A stretch of 64,000 nt of DNA, taken from positions 1 to 64,000 of the forward strand of contig NZ_JACIFV010000024.1 in the NCBI RefSeq assembly GCF_014197535.1, given 5' to 3'. Both the position numbers and the translations under genes were made by a program. A model generated the notes under the pieces. It had not been told where the DNA came from. It made no database searches and saw only the letters and a list, made by a program, of their open reading frames with translations. Of the stretch, positions 1-7,652 are shown piece by piece; positions within the stretch are counted from its first letter, which is position 1, and each line of letters starts with the position of its first letter. The stretch comes from Rhizobium aethiopicum (GTDB taxonomy: Bacteria; Pseudomonadota; Alphaproteobacteria; Rhizobiales; Rhizobiaceae).

Positions 1-91
1 CGCCTCCCGTCAATCCAAGCCGGCCAAAACCCAAAACATCGCCAAACCAAATGGCTTTCTTTTATGCCTGACAATTTCCCCGGACAGCCCT

Positions 92-202
92 GCCCCTTGT
101 GGGGAGGGGTTGGGGAGGGGACTTTCGCAAAGGTGGACGGGGGACGGAGAGGTCGCGGCATGGTCCCTTCGCCCCGCGAGCGGGAGAAGGCGGATGAGGG
201 GC
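92..202. repeat. GC-rich rhizobial intergenic repeat pieces
   Basis: Bases 92-120 carry a run of CCCCTTGT followed by GGGGAGGGG tracts that recurs almost unchanged at about 51340-51371, and in inverted form at 51200-51237. Bases 158-202 carry a second common motif (ccgcgagcgggagaagg followed by cggatgagggg) related to the palindrome at 52032-52155. No convincing gene lies in bases 1-316; a 60-codon frame across the repeat looks like chance. Confidence 0.6.
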
Positions 203-316
203 TGATCTCAAACGCCTGCTCGTATCTCAATGCACAGGATGCCTGAATGACGATTCCATTTCAGCCTCACGCAATCGAGACGAAATAGATTTGCCTCAGC
301 GTAAGGAAAGAGACCG

Positions 317-805
317 ATGCCGAAGGCGCTCCTGAACCCACATATGCGGCCATGTTTTACAGCAATTCTTGCGTTAATGGCTATCGGTCCAACGCCAGCA
401 GCCGGAATGGCTCGATGCCCTCCTCAGAATGAACTGCTGGCAAAAGCGGAAATCGTGGTCGAGGCGCGCGTGAAATCGCTGTCGATCGGTGAGTCCGGTT
501 TGCTCCTGAGAGCAAATTTTCCGACGCGAATGATAAGAGCAGATTTGGAGATCAAGAAAGTCATCAAAGGAAAATTTTCTGGAAAGGAGGCGATAGTATA
601 CGGCACGCTGTATCCCCCAGGGCCTTTGAGGGATCTGATGGCAATGGCGGTATTCTATGGTTTCGATGGCCGCGACACTTTCGAATGGGAGCTTTCGCGC
701 CAGCAAATAGCTGATGACGTCGCGTGGTTTTCGATGAACGCCTGCACCTATCACAAATTCCCCGACTGGGTGGCGGACGAGGGCTCCGCGGCCATAGAGA
801 AATGA
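317..805 (+). CDS. Putative secreted protein, unknown function (162 aa)
   Basis: The N-terminus has a positively charged start and a hydrophobic stretch at about residues 12-28 ending in an Ala-rich site, which fits a signal peptide for export to the periplasm. The mature part has two cysteines (in ARCPP and NACTY) that could form a disulphide, and a beta-rich pattern around EARVKSL and ADLEIKKVIKGKF. That pattern is reminiscent of small beta-sandwich proteins that are often annotated only as hypothetical. It stands alone; the next gene is the convergent ArsR regulator. I do not recognise a family and make no functional claim beyond probable export. The ATG at 317 is preceded by a weak GGAAAG-like ribosome site. 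Confidence 0.65.
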   Translation: MPKALLNPHMRPCFTAILALMAIGPTPAAGMARCPPQNELLAKAEIVVEARVKSLSIGESGLLLRANFPTRMIRADLEIKKVIKGKFSGKEAIVYGTLYPPGPLRDLMAMAVFYGFDGRDTFEWELSRQQIADDVAWFSMNACTYHKFPDWVADEGSAAIEK

Positions 806-855
806 CGCAGACGCCGGTCTCCGAACACCTGTCAGGTATGTATCCGGACTTTACA

Positions 856-1051
856 TCAAGCCCTGGGATGACGGAGAGTGGGGTGGCGTTCTCGCCAGAC
901 GCGCCGTCGGCGCAGCGGATAGGCATCGGGTAGCGTGAATGACGAAGTCTGGCAGAGAGACCAGAAAGCGTAATCGCATCCGGATTGCTCCATAGGTCGC
1001 CTATTGCCGCAGAGCGCCCCCCCTCCGTCGTCCTCGGGCTTGACCCGAGGA
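856..1051. repeat. Dispersed intergenic repeat (CTCGGG...CCCGAG palindrome and partner motif)
   Basis: Bases 1031-1051 form a hairpin with arms TCCTCGGG and CCCGAGGA around CTTGA. Bases 856-886 carry the partner motif (caagccctgggatgacggag). Copies of one or both motifs recur at about 2366, 2415, 3962, 30998, 42616, 42667, 42985, 43034, 43336 and 43386. This resembles the interspersed mosaic repeats known from rhizobial genomes; the family name is not asserted. Confidence 0.75.
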
Positions 1052-1090
1052 CCCAGCCTACCGTCGGCGGCGTCCATCTTCCAAGAGCCG

Positions 1091-1435
1091 TCACCCCGTC
1101 TTCAGTTGCTCGGGAAGTTGTCCGTAAGCCGTCAGAATCGCCCTGACCAGCCCGGGAAAGCGCTCGTCGAGCTCGGCGCAGCGGGTCTGATTGCGCATCT
1201 CGACGCCCTGGCGTTCGCTGCGGATCAGGCCGGATTCGCGCAGCACCTTGAAATGGTTCGACAGCGACGATTTCGGAATGACGCGGTCGCCGAGATCGGC
1301 GAGCGCCGAACAGGTGCCGCCGCAGGCGGTGCCGGCGAGTTTGGCGAAGATCGCGACGCGCTCCGGATCCGACAGCGCATAGAGGATCGCATCGGGCTTG
1401 ATATCCTCCAGGGCTGGGTGAAAGAACGGTCGCAT
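1091..1435 (-). CDS. ArsR-family winged-helix regulator
   Basis: This 114-residue protein has the ArsR layout. It starts with an early helix (DAILYALSDPERVAIFAKLA), then a recognition helix in SSLSNHFKVLRESGLI, and then a wing (RSERQGVEMRNQTRC). Such proteins repress neighbouring genes as dimers and lose DNA affinity on binding a signal. No clear metal-binding CxC motif is present, although Cys18-type cysteines occur in the TACGGTCSALAD loop. It is divergent from the SDR gene at 1543, with a 107-bp shared promoter region that holds a palindrome, so it most likely controls that gene and itself. Confidence 0.88.
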   Translation of the reverse strand: MRPFFHPALEDIKPDAILYALSDPERVAIFAKLAGTACGGTCSALADLGDRVIPKSSLSNHFKVLRESGLIRSERQGVEMRNQTRCAELDERFPGLVRAILTAYGQLPEQLKTG

Positions 1436-1472
1436 GAATTTTATATAGTGCCCCTTGACATCGAGATCAACA

Positions 1473-1497
1473 GTTCCGAATTTCTGAACTACGGAAC
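1473..1497. promoter_or_regulatory. Candidate ArsR operator between divergent genes
   Basis: Perfect inverted arms GTTCCG (1473-1478) and CGGAAC (1492-1497) are separated by 13 bases. An inner quasi-palindrome, TTCcGAAtTTCtGAA, overlaps the left arm. The site lies between the ArsR gene and the SDR gene, about 45 bases before the SDR start, where an autoregulatory operator would be expected. Assignment to the ArsR protein is inferred from position and symmetry. Confidence 0.5.
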
Positions 1498-1542
1498 AAT
1501 GCCGTCAATTCCGGCGGCCGTCCGGATCAGAAGGAACAAGAG

Positions 1543-2289
1543 ATGGCTAAGCTCACAGGAAAGGTCGCAGTGGTCACGGGTGCCTCGAAGGGCATCGGCG
1601 CCGCGATTGCCAAGGCGATGGCGGCCGAAGGCGCTGAAGTGGTGGTGAATTACGCCTCGAGCAAGGCCGGAGCCGACGCCGTGGTCGAGGCGATCGGCGC
1701 GGCCGGCGGCAAGGCCATCGCGGTGCAGGGCGACGTTTCCAAGGCCGAACAGGCGCAGGGGGTGGTCGATGCCGCGGTCAAGGAATTCGGCAAGCTCGAC
1801 GTGCTTGTCAACAACTCCGGCGTCTATGAATTCGCCCCGATCGGCGAGGTGACCGAAGAACACTATCGCCGCATGTTCGACGTCAATGTTCTCGGCGTTC
1901 TCCTGACCACCCAGGCGGCGGCCAGGCATCTCGGCGAGGGCGGCAGCGTCATCAACATCTCCTCGGTGGTCACCAGCCTCGGCCTGCCGGCCTCGGCCGT
2001 CTATACCGGCACCAAGGGAGCCGTCGAGGGCATCAACAGCGTGCTTGCCAAGGAGCTTGGTCCGCGCAAGATCCGCGTCAACGCCATCCTGCCGGGCATG
2101 GTCGAGACCGAGGGGACCCATACCGCCGGCGTCATCGGCTCGGATCTGCAGCAGACCATGGTCGCCCAGACACCGCTCGGCCGCATCGGCCAGCCGGACG
2201 ATATCGCCGACATTGCCGTCTTCCTCGCCTCCGACGATGCCCGCTGGCTGACCGGCGAACGGCTGGTGGCCAGCGGCGGTTTCCGCTAA
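1543..2289 (+). CDS. Short-chain dehydrogenase/reductase (SDR, classical)
   Basis: The 248-residue protein has every hallmark of a classical SDR. The cofactor loop TGASKGIG is at residues 12-19, NNSG (usual NNAG) at 90-93, the catalytic Ser at about 141, and the YxxxK pair at Tyr154/Lys158. A C-terminal SGG-type ending (LVASGGFR) completes the fold. Such enzymes oxidise or reduce a hydroxyl/carbonyl using NAD(P)H in the cytoplasm; the substrate cannot be told from sequence. It is the only gene rightward from the divergent ArsR promoter and may be the regulator's target. The start is supported by an AGAAGGAACAAGAG-type ribosome site 8-10 bases upstream. Confidence 0.93.
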   Translation: MAKLTGKVAVVTGASKGIGAAIAKAMAAEGAEVVVNYASSKAGADAVVEAIGAAGGKAIAVQGDVSKAEQAQGVVDAAVKEFGKLDVLVNNSGVYEFAPIGEVTEEHYRRMFDVNVLGVLLTTQAAARHLGEGGSVINISSVVTSLGLPASAVYTGTKGAVEGINSVLAKELGPRKIRVNAILPGMVETEGTHTAGVIGSDLQQTMVAQTPLGRIGQPDDIADIAVFLASDDARWLTGERLVASGGFR

Positions 2290-2354
2290 GGCTTGCGATG
2301 ACGGTGCGTGCGCCTTTGTGAAGGCGCGCGCATACTGTATCGACAGAAGGTTCA

Positions 2355-2452
2355 CCCCTCCGTCGTCCTCGGGCTTGACCCAGGACCCACGCCCGGCCCT
2401 CCTCGGTTGCTGCCATGGATTCCAGGCTCAAGGCCTGGAATGACAGAGAATG
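2355..2452. repeat. Dispersed intergenic repeat, both halves
   Basis: This copy has the imperfect CTCGGGCTTGACCC hairpin at 2366-2386 and the partner motif (gattccaggctcaaggcctgg) at 2418-2438. It fills much of the 295-bp space between the SDR gene and the convergent sulfite-oxidase-like gene. No other gene is seen here. Confidence 0.75.
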
Positions 2453-2584
2453 AGGGTGCGTTTCCGCCCAACTCGCCGGCGGCGGGGCGCCTCGCAAATC
2501 GCGACGATTATCGGCTTTGGCATGGCGCAGTGACAACGCGGGTCGCAGTGGCGCCAAGAGCCGCCATTCCGCCCATCCGGGTGA

Positions 2585-3693
2585 TTAGATCACGAATTCC
2601 TCCTCGTATGTCTGTGGCTCGGGAACGACGGTAACCTCCACCGGAATGATCCAATTGGCCGCGTAGCTCTCGCAATCGGAACGCTGGAGGTCGGGCTGCA
2701 CGCGCCCCGCGCCATCGGTCGCGCGGCAGCGCAGTGTATATCGCCCCACTTCTTCAGGGGTCCACATGTACTCCCACAAGCGCCATGCAAAGGGGCGTTC
2801 TGTTTCGAGGAGCCTTCCCTCGCGCCAGCCCCTGCCATCTCCGGTGCAGACCTGCACCTGCCGGATAGGAGCCTCTCCGCTCCAGGCGGCCCCGAAAATT
2901 CGATAGGGTTGGCCGACGCTGAGATGCGCCCCCTGTACGGGACGCGCGATCTGCGCTTTGACCTCCATCTCCGCAAGGGGGACCAGCGTGGGTTCCCCGA
3001 GGCTGCGCTCCCAACGGAAATAGTCGCGCGCCTGCCAGTAGCCAAGGAACGGTTGTTCCACAACCGTGATATCAGTGATCCACTTGACCCAAGCCATGCC
3101 GAACCAGCCACCCACGACCGCGCGTAGCGGGTAGCCGTGATCGCGCGTCAACGGCTCCTCGTTCATCGAATGGGCAAGGATCGTGCTGTCAGCGATAGCC
3201 TTCTCAAGCGGTAAACTGCGCGCAAAAGCGATGGGGCCGGGAGAAGCCGTTTTCTTGTTGGTGTCGACGACGCCGCTATCGGCGCCTGCGAGCAGAACCT
3301 CACATGCGGTTCGCTTAACGCCCGCCATTTCCAAAATCTCGCGCAGAAGAACACCTGTCCAGGCGGCATTGCCGACGGCTCCGTTCTGCCACTGCAACCC
3401 CTCCCTTGGCGGCTCATAGTAGACGCGCCCGTTCCCTGCGCACTCGACGACGGCGGTGAGAGTCGTGCTCCGCATCGCCTTGATGCTGTCGAGGTCAAGT
3501 TCGATCGGCCGCTCCACCGCCCCGCCAACGCGCAATTTCCAGTCTCGCGCATCGAGGTTCGGCGACGGAAAAGGTTTCGCACGAAGAACTGCTCGGTTGG
3601 GATCAGCCAATCGGAGAGCGACGCAAACGGAAACTCGATATTCGGTGGTGATTTCTGTCGAACTATCAGACTGGGTTGCTGTGGTGTCGGCAT
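2585..3693 (-). pseudogene. Sulfite-oxidase-family molybdopterin enzyme, frameshifted near its N-terminus
   Basis: Two minus-strand frames together make one sulfite-oxidase-like protein of about 369 residues. The first begins at ATG 3693 (ribosome site GGAAGGGGAG) and reads through WLIPTEQFFVRN. The second continues with PSPNLDARDWKLRVGG to the stop at 2585. Loss of one base near 3570-3575 (in AACCTTTTCCG) explains the break, since family members read about NHFP there. Downstream features are intact. They include the molybdenum-ligand region VECAGNGR, GGWFGMAWVKWI, and a C-terminal immunoglobulin-like dimerisation domain (IRQVQVCTGDGRGW to the end). The family oxidises sulfite or related substrates using Mo-cofactor. 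Either a real inactivating mutation or a base-call error would produce this pattern. Confidence 0.8.
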
Positions 3694-3864
3694 CGTTTCT
3701 CGTCTCCCCTTCCAAGAGCACAATGTCGGCTCTCGATCGCGCGAATTCTGGTTCGATAACACCGCCCCTTGCAGTGCTCCTGTCCCGTTCCGCCTTCGGT
3801 CGCATCCTAGCGTAGACCGCACGTCCTCGGATCGACCTCGAACGGCAGCAAAAGGGGCCAATCT

Positions 3865-3994
3865 CAGACCTCGGCGGCAAGAATTCTGATGTCCTCTTTT
3901 TCGTGTTGGGATGTCCCAGTGAGGACGGCCGGCCTTCGGCCCCAAATTGATCATTCCTTCTATCGATTCCAGGCTCAAGGCCTGGAATGACGGA
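3865..3994. repeat. Intergenic repeat shared with 16425-16512, plus dispersed motif
   Basis: Bases 3868-3960 (GGCGGCAAGAATTCTGATGTCC ... GATCATTCCTTC, discontinuous) closely match bases 16430-16512. The conserved blocks are ggcggcaaga, ttttcgtgttggg, ccggc-ttcggccc and tcattccttc. The motif ttccaggctcaaggcctgg follows at 3965-3983. The 465-bp space from 3694 to 4158 otherwise holds only the candidate promoter at 4104-4129. Confidence 0.7.
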
Positions 3995-4103
3995 GGTTGA
4001 ACTCGCCGCATTGAGCAGACGCCATCTGGGAACTCAAGCACTCGGAATTGCTGGGTCGACGCAATTCAAAAGTTATCTCAGCATTGTCACGAGGAAGGAC
4101 GCT

Positions 4104-4129
4104 GGAACGAAATCCTGCACGCACAGGTT
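4104..4129 (+). promoter_or_regulatory. Candidate EcfG/RpoE2-type stress promoter for the SDR-DoxX gene
   Basis: GGAAC at 4104-4108 is followed after 17 bases by GGTT at 4126-4129, i.e. GGAAC-N19-TT. Rhizobial general-stress sigma factors recognise GGAAC-N18/19-TT. The start codon at 4159 lies 30 bases downstream. Similar sites occur before five other genes in this window. Confidence 0.45.
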
Positions 4130-4158
4130 CGGGGCTTTTGAGTGCGAAGGTCGTCCAT

Positions 4159-5445
4159 ATGAAAATCCTTGTTACCGGCGCAACAGGACTTGTTGGCAGT
4201 GCCGTCTGCGCCCGGCTAGCGGCATGCGGACATGATATCATATGTGTGGTGCGTCCTGGAAAACGGCCGGTTGAAGGCACCGGCTGCTGGGTTGAAGTCG
4301 ATGTGGCCAAAGCAGTGGCGCCGTCTGCCTGGCTGCATCATCTCGAGGGAATGGACGCCGTCGTCAATTGCGCCGGGGCACTGCAGGATGGAGTGACCCA
4401 CAACATGGCGGGCGTCCACACGCAGGGACCGGGAGCGCTGTTTCGTGCATGCGAGCAATCCGGTGTACGTCGAGTTATCCATTTCTCGGCAATTGGAGTG
4501 GATCGGCAGCAGCCATCGACGTTCTCGCGGACGAAACTTTCCGGCGACATGGCCCTGATGGAGACGGATCTCGACTGGGTAATACTGCGTCCGTCCGTGA
4601 TCCTTGGTGATGCGGCCTTCGGCTCCAGTGCATTGTTTCGCGGACTTGCGGCGCTGCCGTTTCTGCCGTTGATGCCGTCGACCGGGAAACTTCAGGTGGT
4701 GCAACTCGACGACGTCGCCGAAACCGTCCTCCGGCTTATCGACAAAACAGAGCCCTCGAAGGTCTCGCTTGAAATCGTCGGTCCGCAGGCACTCGAGTTT
4801 GAAGAGATTGTGGGGCGATACCGGAGATGGCTTGGCTGGCGTTCGGCCAAGCGCTATCTGCTGCCCCGCCCGCTCGCCAGTCTTCTTTATTGGCTCGGCG
4901 ATATTGCCGGGTTGCTGGGATGGCGGCCGCCGGTTCGAAGCACGGCCGCAATGGAGATCGTCCGCGGCGCCGTCGGTGATCCCAGCGAATGGATAGCCGC
5001 TACGGGTATCCGGCCGTCATCGTTGGACGAAGCTCTGGCGCGTCGGCCTGTTTCGGTGCAGGAGCGTTGGTTTGCAAAACTCTACTTCCTGAAGCCCGTC
5101 ACTTTTGTGCTGCTGCCGATCTTCTGGATATCGACGGGAATAATTTCGCTGACATCGGGTTTCGAGCAGGGTGTCAAGCTGATGGTGGCGGGCGGGGCAG
5201 GTAGTTTGGCCGCACCAACCGTTATTGCCGGGGCACTTGCAGACATCGCGATAGGATGCGCCATCGCCATACGCCGCACTGCGCGGTGGGGCCTTTACGC
5301 AGCTATCCTGCTGTCACTCTTCTATGCGGCGGCCGGCACCGCGATATTGCCGGAGTTATGGAATGAGCCGCTCGGCCCGTTGACAAAGATATGGCCGATC
5401 CTCGTGTTGCACCTGGTTGCTCTCGCGATCTTGGAGGAGCGATGA
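4159..5445 (+). CDS. Extended/atypical SDR with C-terminal DoxX-like membrane domain
   Basis: Starting at ATG 4159 (AAGG ribosome site 8 bases before) gives 428 residues. Residues 1-290 form an NAD(P)-binding atypical SDR (MKILVTGATGLVGSAV glycine motif; NCAGALQDG; HFSAIGVD in place of the usual YxxxK region). The last 120 residues contain about four membrane segments, similar to DoxX-like domains. This fusion is commonly found next to a DUF2269 gene, as here, where the next gene starts inside the TGA. The pair is likely a membrane-bound redox unit of unknown substrate. An upstream in-frame start at 4048 would add 37 residues with no homology-like character. A stress promoter candidate precedes it. 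Confidence 0.85.
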   Translation: MKILVTGATGLVGSAVCARLAACGHDIICVVRPGKRPVEGTGCWVEVDVAKAVAPSAWLHHLEGMDAVVNCAGALQDGVTHNMAGVHTQGPGALFRACEQSGVRRVIHFSAIGVDRQQPSTFSRTKLSGDMALMETDLDWVILRPSVILGDAAFGSSALFRGLAALPFLPLMPSTGKLQVVQLDDVAETVLRLIDKTEPSKVSLEIVGPQALEFEEIVGRYRRWLGWRSAKRYLLPRPLASLLYWLGDIAGLLGWRPPVRSTAAMEIVRGAVGDPSEWIAATGIRPSSLDEALARRPVSVQERWFAKLYFLKPVTFVLLPIFWISTGIISLTSGFEQGVKLMVAGGAGSLAAPTVIAGALADIAIGCAIAIRRTARWGLYAAILLSLFYAAAGTAILPELWNEPLGPLTKIWPILVLHLVALAILEER

Positions 5446-5909
5446 CCTATTTCGTGCTGAAATTCCTGCATATCATCGGCGCCACCGTTCTCCTCGGCAC
5501 CGGCGCGGGCATCGCCTTTTTCATGTTGGTCGCGCATCGCACCGGCAATGCAGCGACTGTGGCCGCGGTCGCGCGGATCGTGGTCTTTGCGGATTTCGTC
5601 TTCACCACAACCGCCGTGATCGCTCAGCCGGTCACCGGCATAGCGCTCGCTTGGTATGTCGGCTATTCCCTTTGGGAGCGCTGGATCGTTTGGTCGATTG
5701 TTCTTTATCTCATCACGGGTGCTTTTTGGCTGCCGGTCGTTTGGATGCAGATGGAGATGCGCAAGATTGCGAAGGGAGCAGCGGCCAATGGTGAGCCGCT
5801 GCCGGCGCGATACCATCGGCTGTTCTGGACCTGGTTTTATTTCGGCTTTCCGGCTTTTGCTGCAGTGCTGGGAATTCTCTGGCTGATGATCACCCGCCCG
5901 GTTGGATAG
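5442..5909 (+). CDS. DUF2269-family integral membrane protein
   Basis: The start at 5442 overlaps the previous stop (ATGA), with GGAGG 5 bases upstream, giving 155 residues. Four hydrophobic segments can be seen (about 5-27, 45-70, 75-100 and 125-150), with conserved-looking KFLHIIGATVLLGTGAG at the N-terminus and the basic loop MQMEMRKIAK. This is the pattern of the DUF2269 membrane family. Translational coupling to the SDR-DoxX gene suggests the two work together in the inner membrane; the activity is unknown. Confidence 0.88.
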   Translation: MTYFVLKFLHIIGATVLLGTGAGIAFFMLVAHRTGNAATVAAVARIVVFADFVFTTTAVIAQPVTGIALAWYVGYSLWERWIVWSIVLYLITGAFWLPVVWMQMEMRKIAKGAAANGEPLPARYHRLFWTWFYFGFPAFAAVLGILWLMITRPVG

Positions 5910-6043
5910 TCAGGGTGCGCATTTGTTGAAGCTCACCAGCGAATCCTTCATTATCGACGCTCGTGTAAGATCATTAACGATCACGACCTTCTTCCTATCT
6001 TCTCTTCCAAGCTGTCCGATAACGGACCAACTATTACGGCTTG

Positions 6044-6068
6044 GGAACTCGGACAGCTGAAGACGGTT
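6044..6068 (+). promoter_or_regulatory. Candidate EcfG/RpoE2-type promoter for the DUF982 gene
   Basis: GGAAC at 6044-6048, sixteen bases, then GGTT at 6065-6068 (GGAAC-N18-TT). Transcription would start near 6075, just ahead of the ribosome site GAGG (6089-6092) and ATG 6099. This favours 6099 over the ATG at 6087 as the start. Confidence 0.6.
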
Positions 6069-6098
6069 GTCGGGGAAAACCTGGCAATGAGGTCTGCA

Positions 6099-6359
6099 AT
6101 GGAAAAGGTTATCAATATCGACTTCCATGTCACTTGGAAGCCACCGGTTTATGTCCGGATCGGCGACGGTATGCGTGAGCGCATTGAGGGTCCGGACGCG
6201 GCGCTTGCGGCGCTTCTCCATCGCTGGCCGTCGACCAATTCTCGTGAGTTCGGCATCGCCAAGCGCAGATGCGTCGATGCCATCGCTCGCCGTGGAAGTG
6301 CCGAGGGAGCCCGCAGGGCGTTCATGGAGGCGGCGCTCGCCGCGAGGGTATTCGCATGA
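6099..6359 (+). CDS. DUF982 domain protein
   Basis: An 86-residue acidic-to-basic small protein of the DUF982 family, typical of rhizobia and often present in many copies. Visible family features are W-K-P-P-V-Y-V near the start, IEGPDAALAALLHRWP in the middle, the C-VDAIARR segment, and EGARRAFMEAALAARV at the end. The function is unknown. A strong stress-promoter candidate lies 31 bases before the chosen ATG 6099. An alternative ATG at 6087 adds four residues. The stop overlaps the start of the next gene (ATGA), so the two are probably co-translated. Confidence 0.88.
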   Translation: MEKVINIDFHVTWKPPVYVRIGDGMRERIEGPDAALAALLHRWPSTNSREFGIAKRRCVDAIARRGSAEGARRAFMEAALAARVFA

Positions 6360-6574
6360 CCGTGCTTTCAATCGACGCACCGCACTGGGCGATACTTTTG
6401 GGGACGTTGACGCTTACATGCTGGATTGCTGCCGGCCTGGCGGCCGTTCTCGGCACCGCTGAGGAGATCAGGCACGGCCAAGCCGGGAGATTTGCCGGCT
6501 ATATGACAACGGGCCTTGCTGGGGCGGGCGTTGGCTCCGCACTAATGATGATCACCATCTTGGTATCCGCCTGA
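6356..6574 (+). CDS. Small two-helix membrane protein (72 aa)
   Basis: The ATG at 6356 overlaps the DUF982 stop. The protein has two hydrophobic segments, about residues 10-32 (WAILLGTLTLTCWIAAGLAAVLG) and 47-70 (MTTGLAGAGVGSALMMITILVSA), joined by a charged loop (AEEIRHGQAGRF). No family is recognised. Its coupling to the DUF982 gene under a stress-type promoter suggests a minor role in envelope or stress physiology; this is inference. Confidence 0.7.
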   Translation: MTVLSIDAPHWAILLGTLTLTCWIAAGLAAVLGTAEEIRHGQAGRFAGYMTTGLAGAGVGSALMMITILVSA

Positions 6575-6669
6575 AGAGCAACGGACGCCGGGCGGCTTCC
6601 GCGGAGCGGTCTACCTGGTCGATGCAGGCGATGTGAGTACGACATCTTGAGCGGCGACGGTCTGGAGAC

Positions 6670-7578
6670 ATGATGCGCGACTGCATTATCATCGGAGGTG
6701 GACCTGCTGGCTTGACTGCGGCCGTTTATCTTGCGCGCTACCACCTTTCGACAACCGTATTCGATGACCATAGCAGTCGTGCCGCCACCATTCCGGTTTC
6801 CCATAACCTCGCAGGGTTCCCGGAGGGTATCAGCGGAAGGGAGCTTCTCGCCAGGATGCGCACACAGCTTCAAAGGTACAAAGTTCAGATCCGCAGTGAG
6901 GGCGTCAGAAAGCTTCAGCAGGAGCATGTCGGCTTTCGAGTTGTCTCCAGCCGCGGCAGCATGCGAGCGCGAACAGTCCTTCTCGCCACCGGCGTCACCG
7001 ACCGCAAGCCACCGATGTTGGCCGAGCGTCATGACGAGGCTGTTGCGCGCGGCCTTATCCGCTACTGTCCTGTCTGCGACGGGTTCGAGGTCACCGACAA
7101 ACGTGTCGCCGTTATCGGTTGTGGATCGAGAGCGTTTGCAGAGGCGCTGTTCCTGCGGAGTTATACGACACACGTAACGATCATTACACCGCAAGAGGAA
7201 CACGAGCTATCGGAGATTGAGGTCAATGGGCTGCGGGACTTGCGGATCGGCCTCCAGCAAGGTCCGATAAAATCTATCGACCCTGAGCGCGATACGATCA
7301 CAATCGCAACAGCTTCGAGCATCGGCGTGTTTTCGTCTATTTACCCGGCGCTTGGATCGGACGTTCGGTCGGAACTGGCAGCTATGGTCGGCGCAGAATT
7401 GTCGGAGAACGGCTGCGTCATCGTCGACAGTCACCAAAGGTCAACCCTTCCTGGCCTTTATGCAGCCGGAGACGTGGTCATCGGCTTGGATCAGATCGGG
7501 ACCGCAATGGGGCAGGCGGGCATAGCGGCCACCGCGATCCGAAACGATCTGAACGAGGCTAGTCCTCTAGCGCGCTAA
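6670..7578 (+). CDS. Thioredoxin-reductase-like FAD/NAD(P) oxidoreductase
   Basis: The 302-residue protein starts with the FAD-binding motif IIIGGGPAGLTAAVYLAR. It has a redox-active CPVC pair (in YCPVCDGFEV, about residue 135), a second nucleotide site VAVIGCGSRAFAEA, and the FAD-closing motif GLYAAGDV near 270. This is the low-molecular-weight thioredoxin reductase architecture. However, its sequence looks more like the divergent TrxR-like enzymes of rhizobia than housekeeping TrxB, so the electron acceptor may not be thioredoxin. It lies about 95 bases after the DUF982 pair. ATG at 6673 is an alternative start that removes one residue. Confidence 0.9.
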   Translation: MMRDCIIIGGGPAGLTAAVYLARYHLSTTVFDDHSSRAATIPVSHNLAGFPEGISGRELLARMRTQLQRYKVQIRSEGVRKLQQEHVGFRVVSSRGSMRARTVLLATGVTDRKPPMLAERHDEAVARGLIRYCPVCDGFEVTDKRVAVIGCGSRAFAEALFLRSYTTHVTIITPQEEHELSEIEVNGLRDLRIGLQQGPIKSIDPERDTITIATASSIGVFSSIYPALGSDVRSELAAMVGAELSENGCVIVDSHQRSTLPGLYAAGDVVIGLDQIGTAMGQAGIAATAIRNDLNEASPLAR

Positions 7579-7652
7579 GGGATGCCGTCGCTGCACGGCA
7601 CCCGCGGTCGGTGCCTCTGACGCCTCCGCGGGTGCCACGATTACCAGCCACG

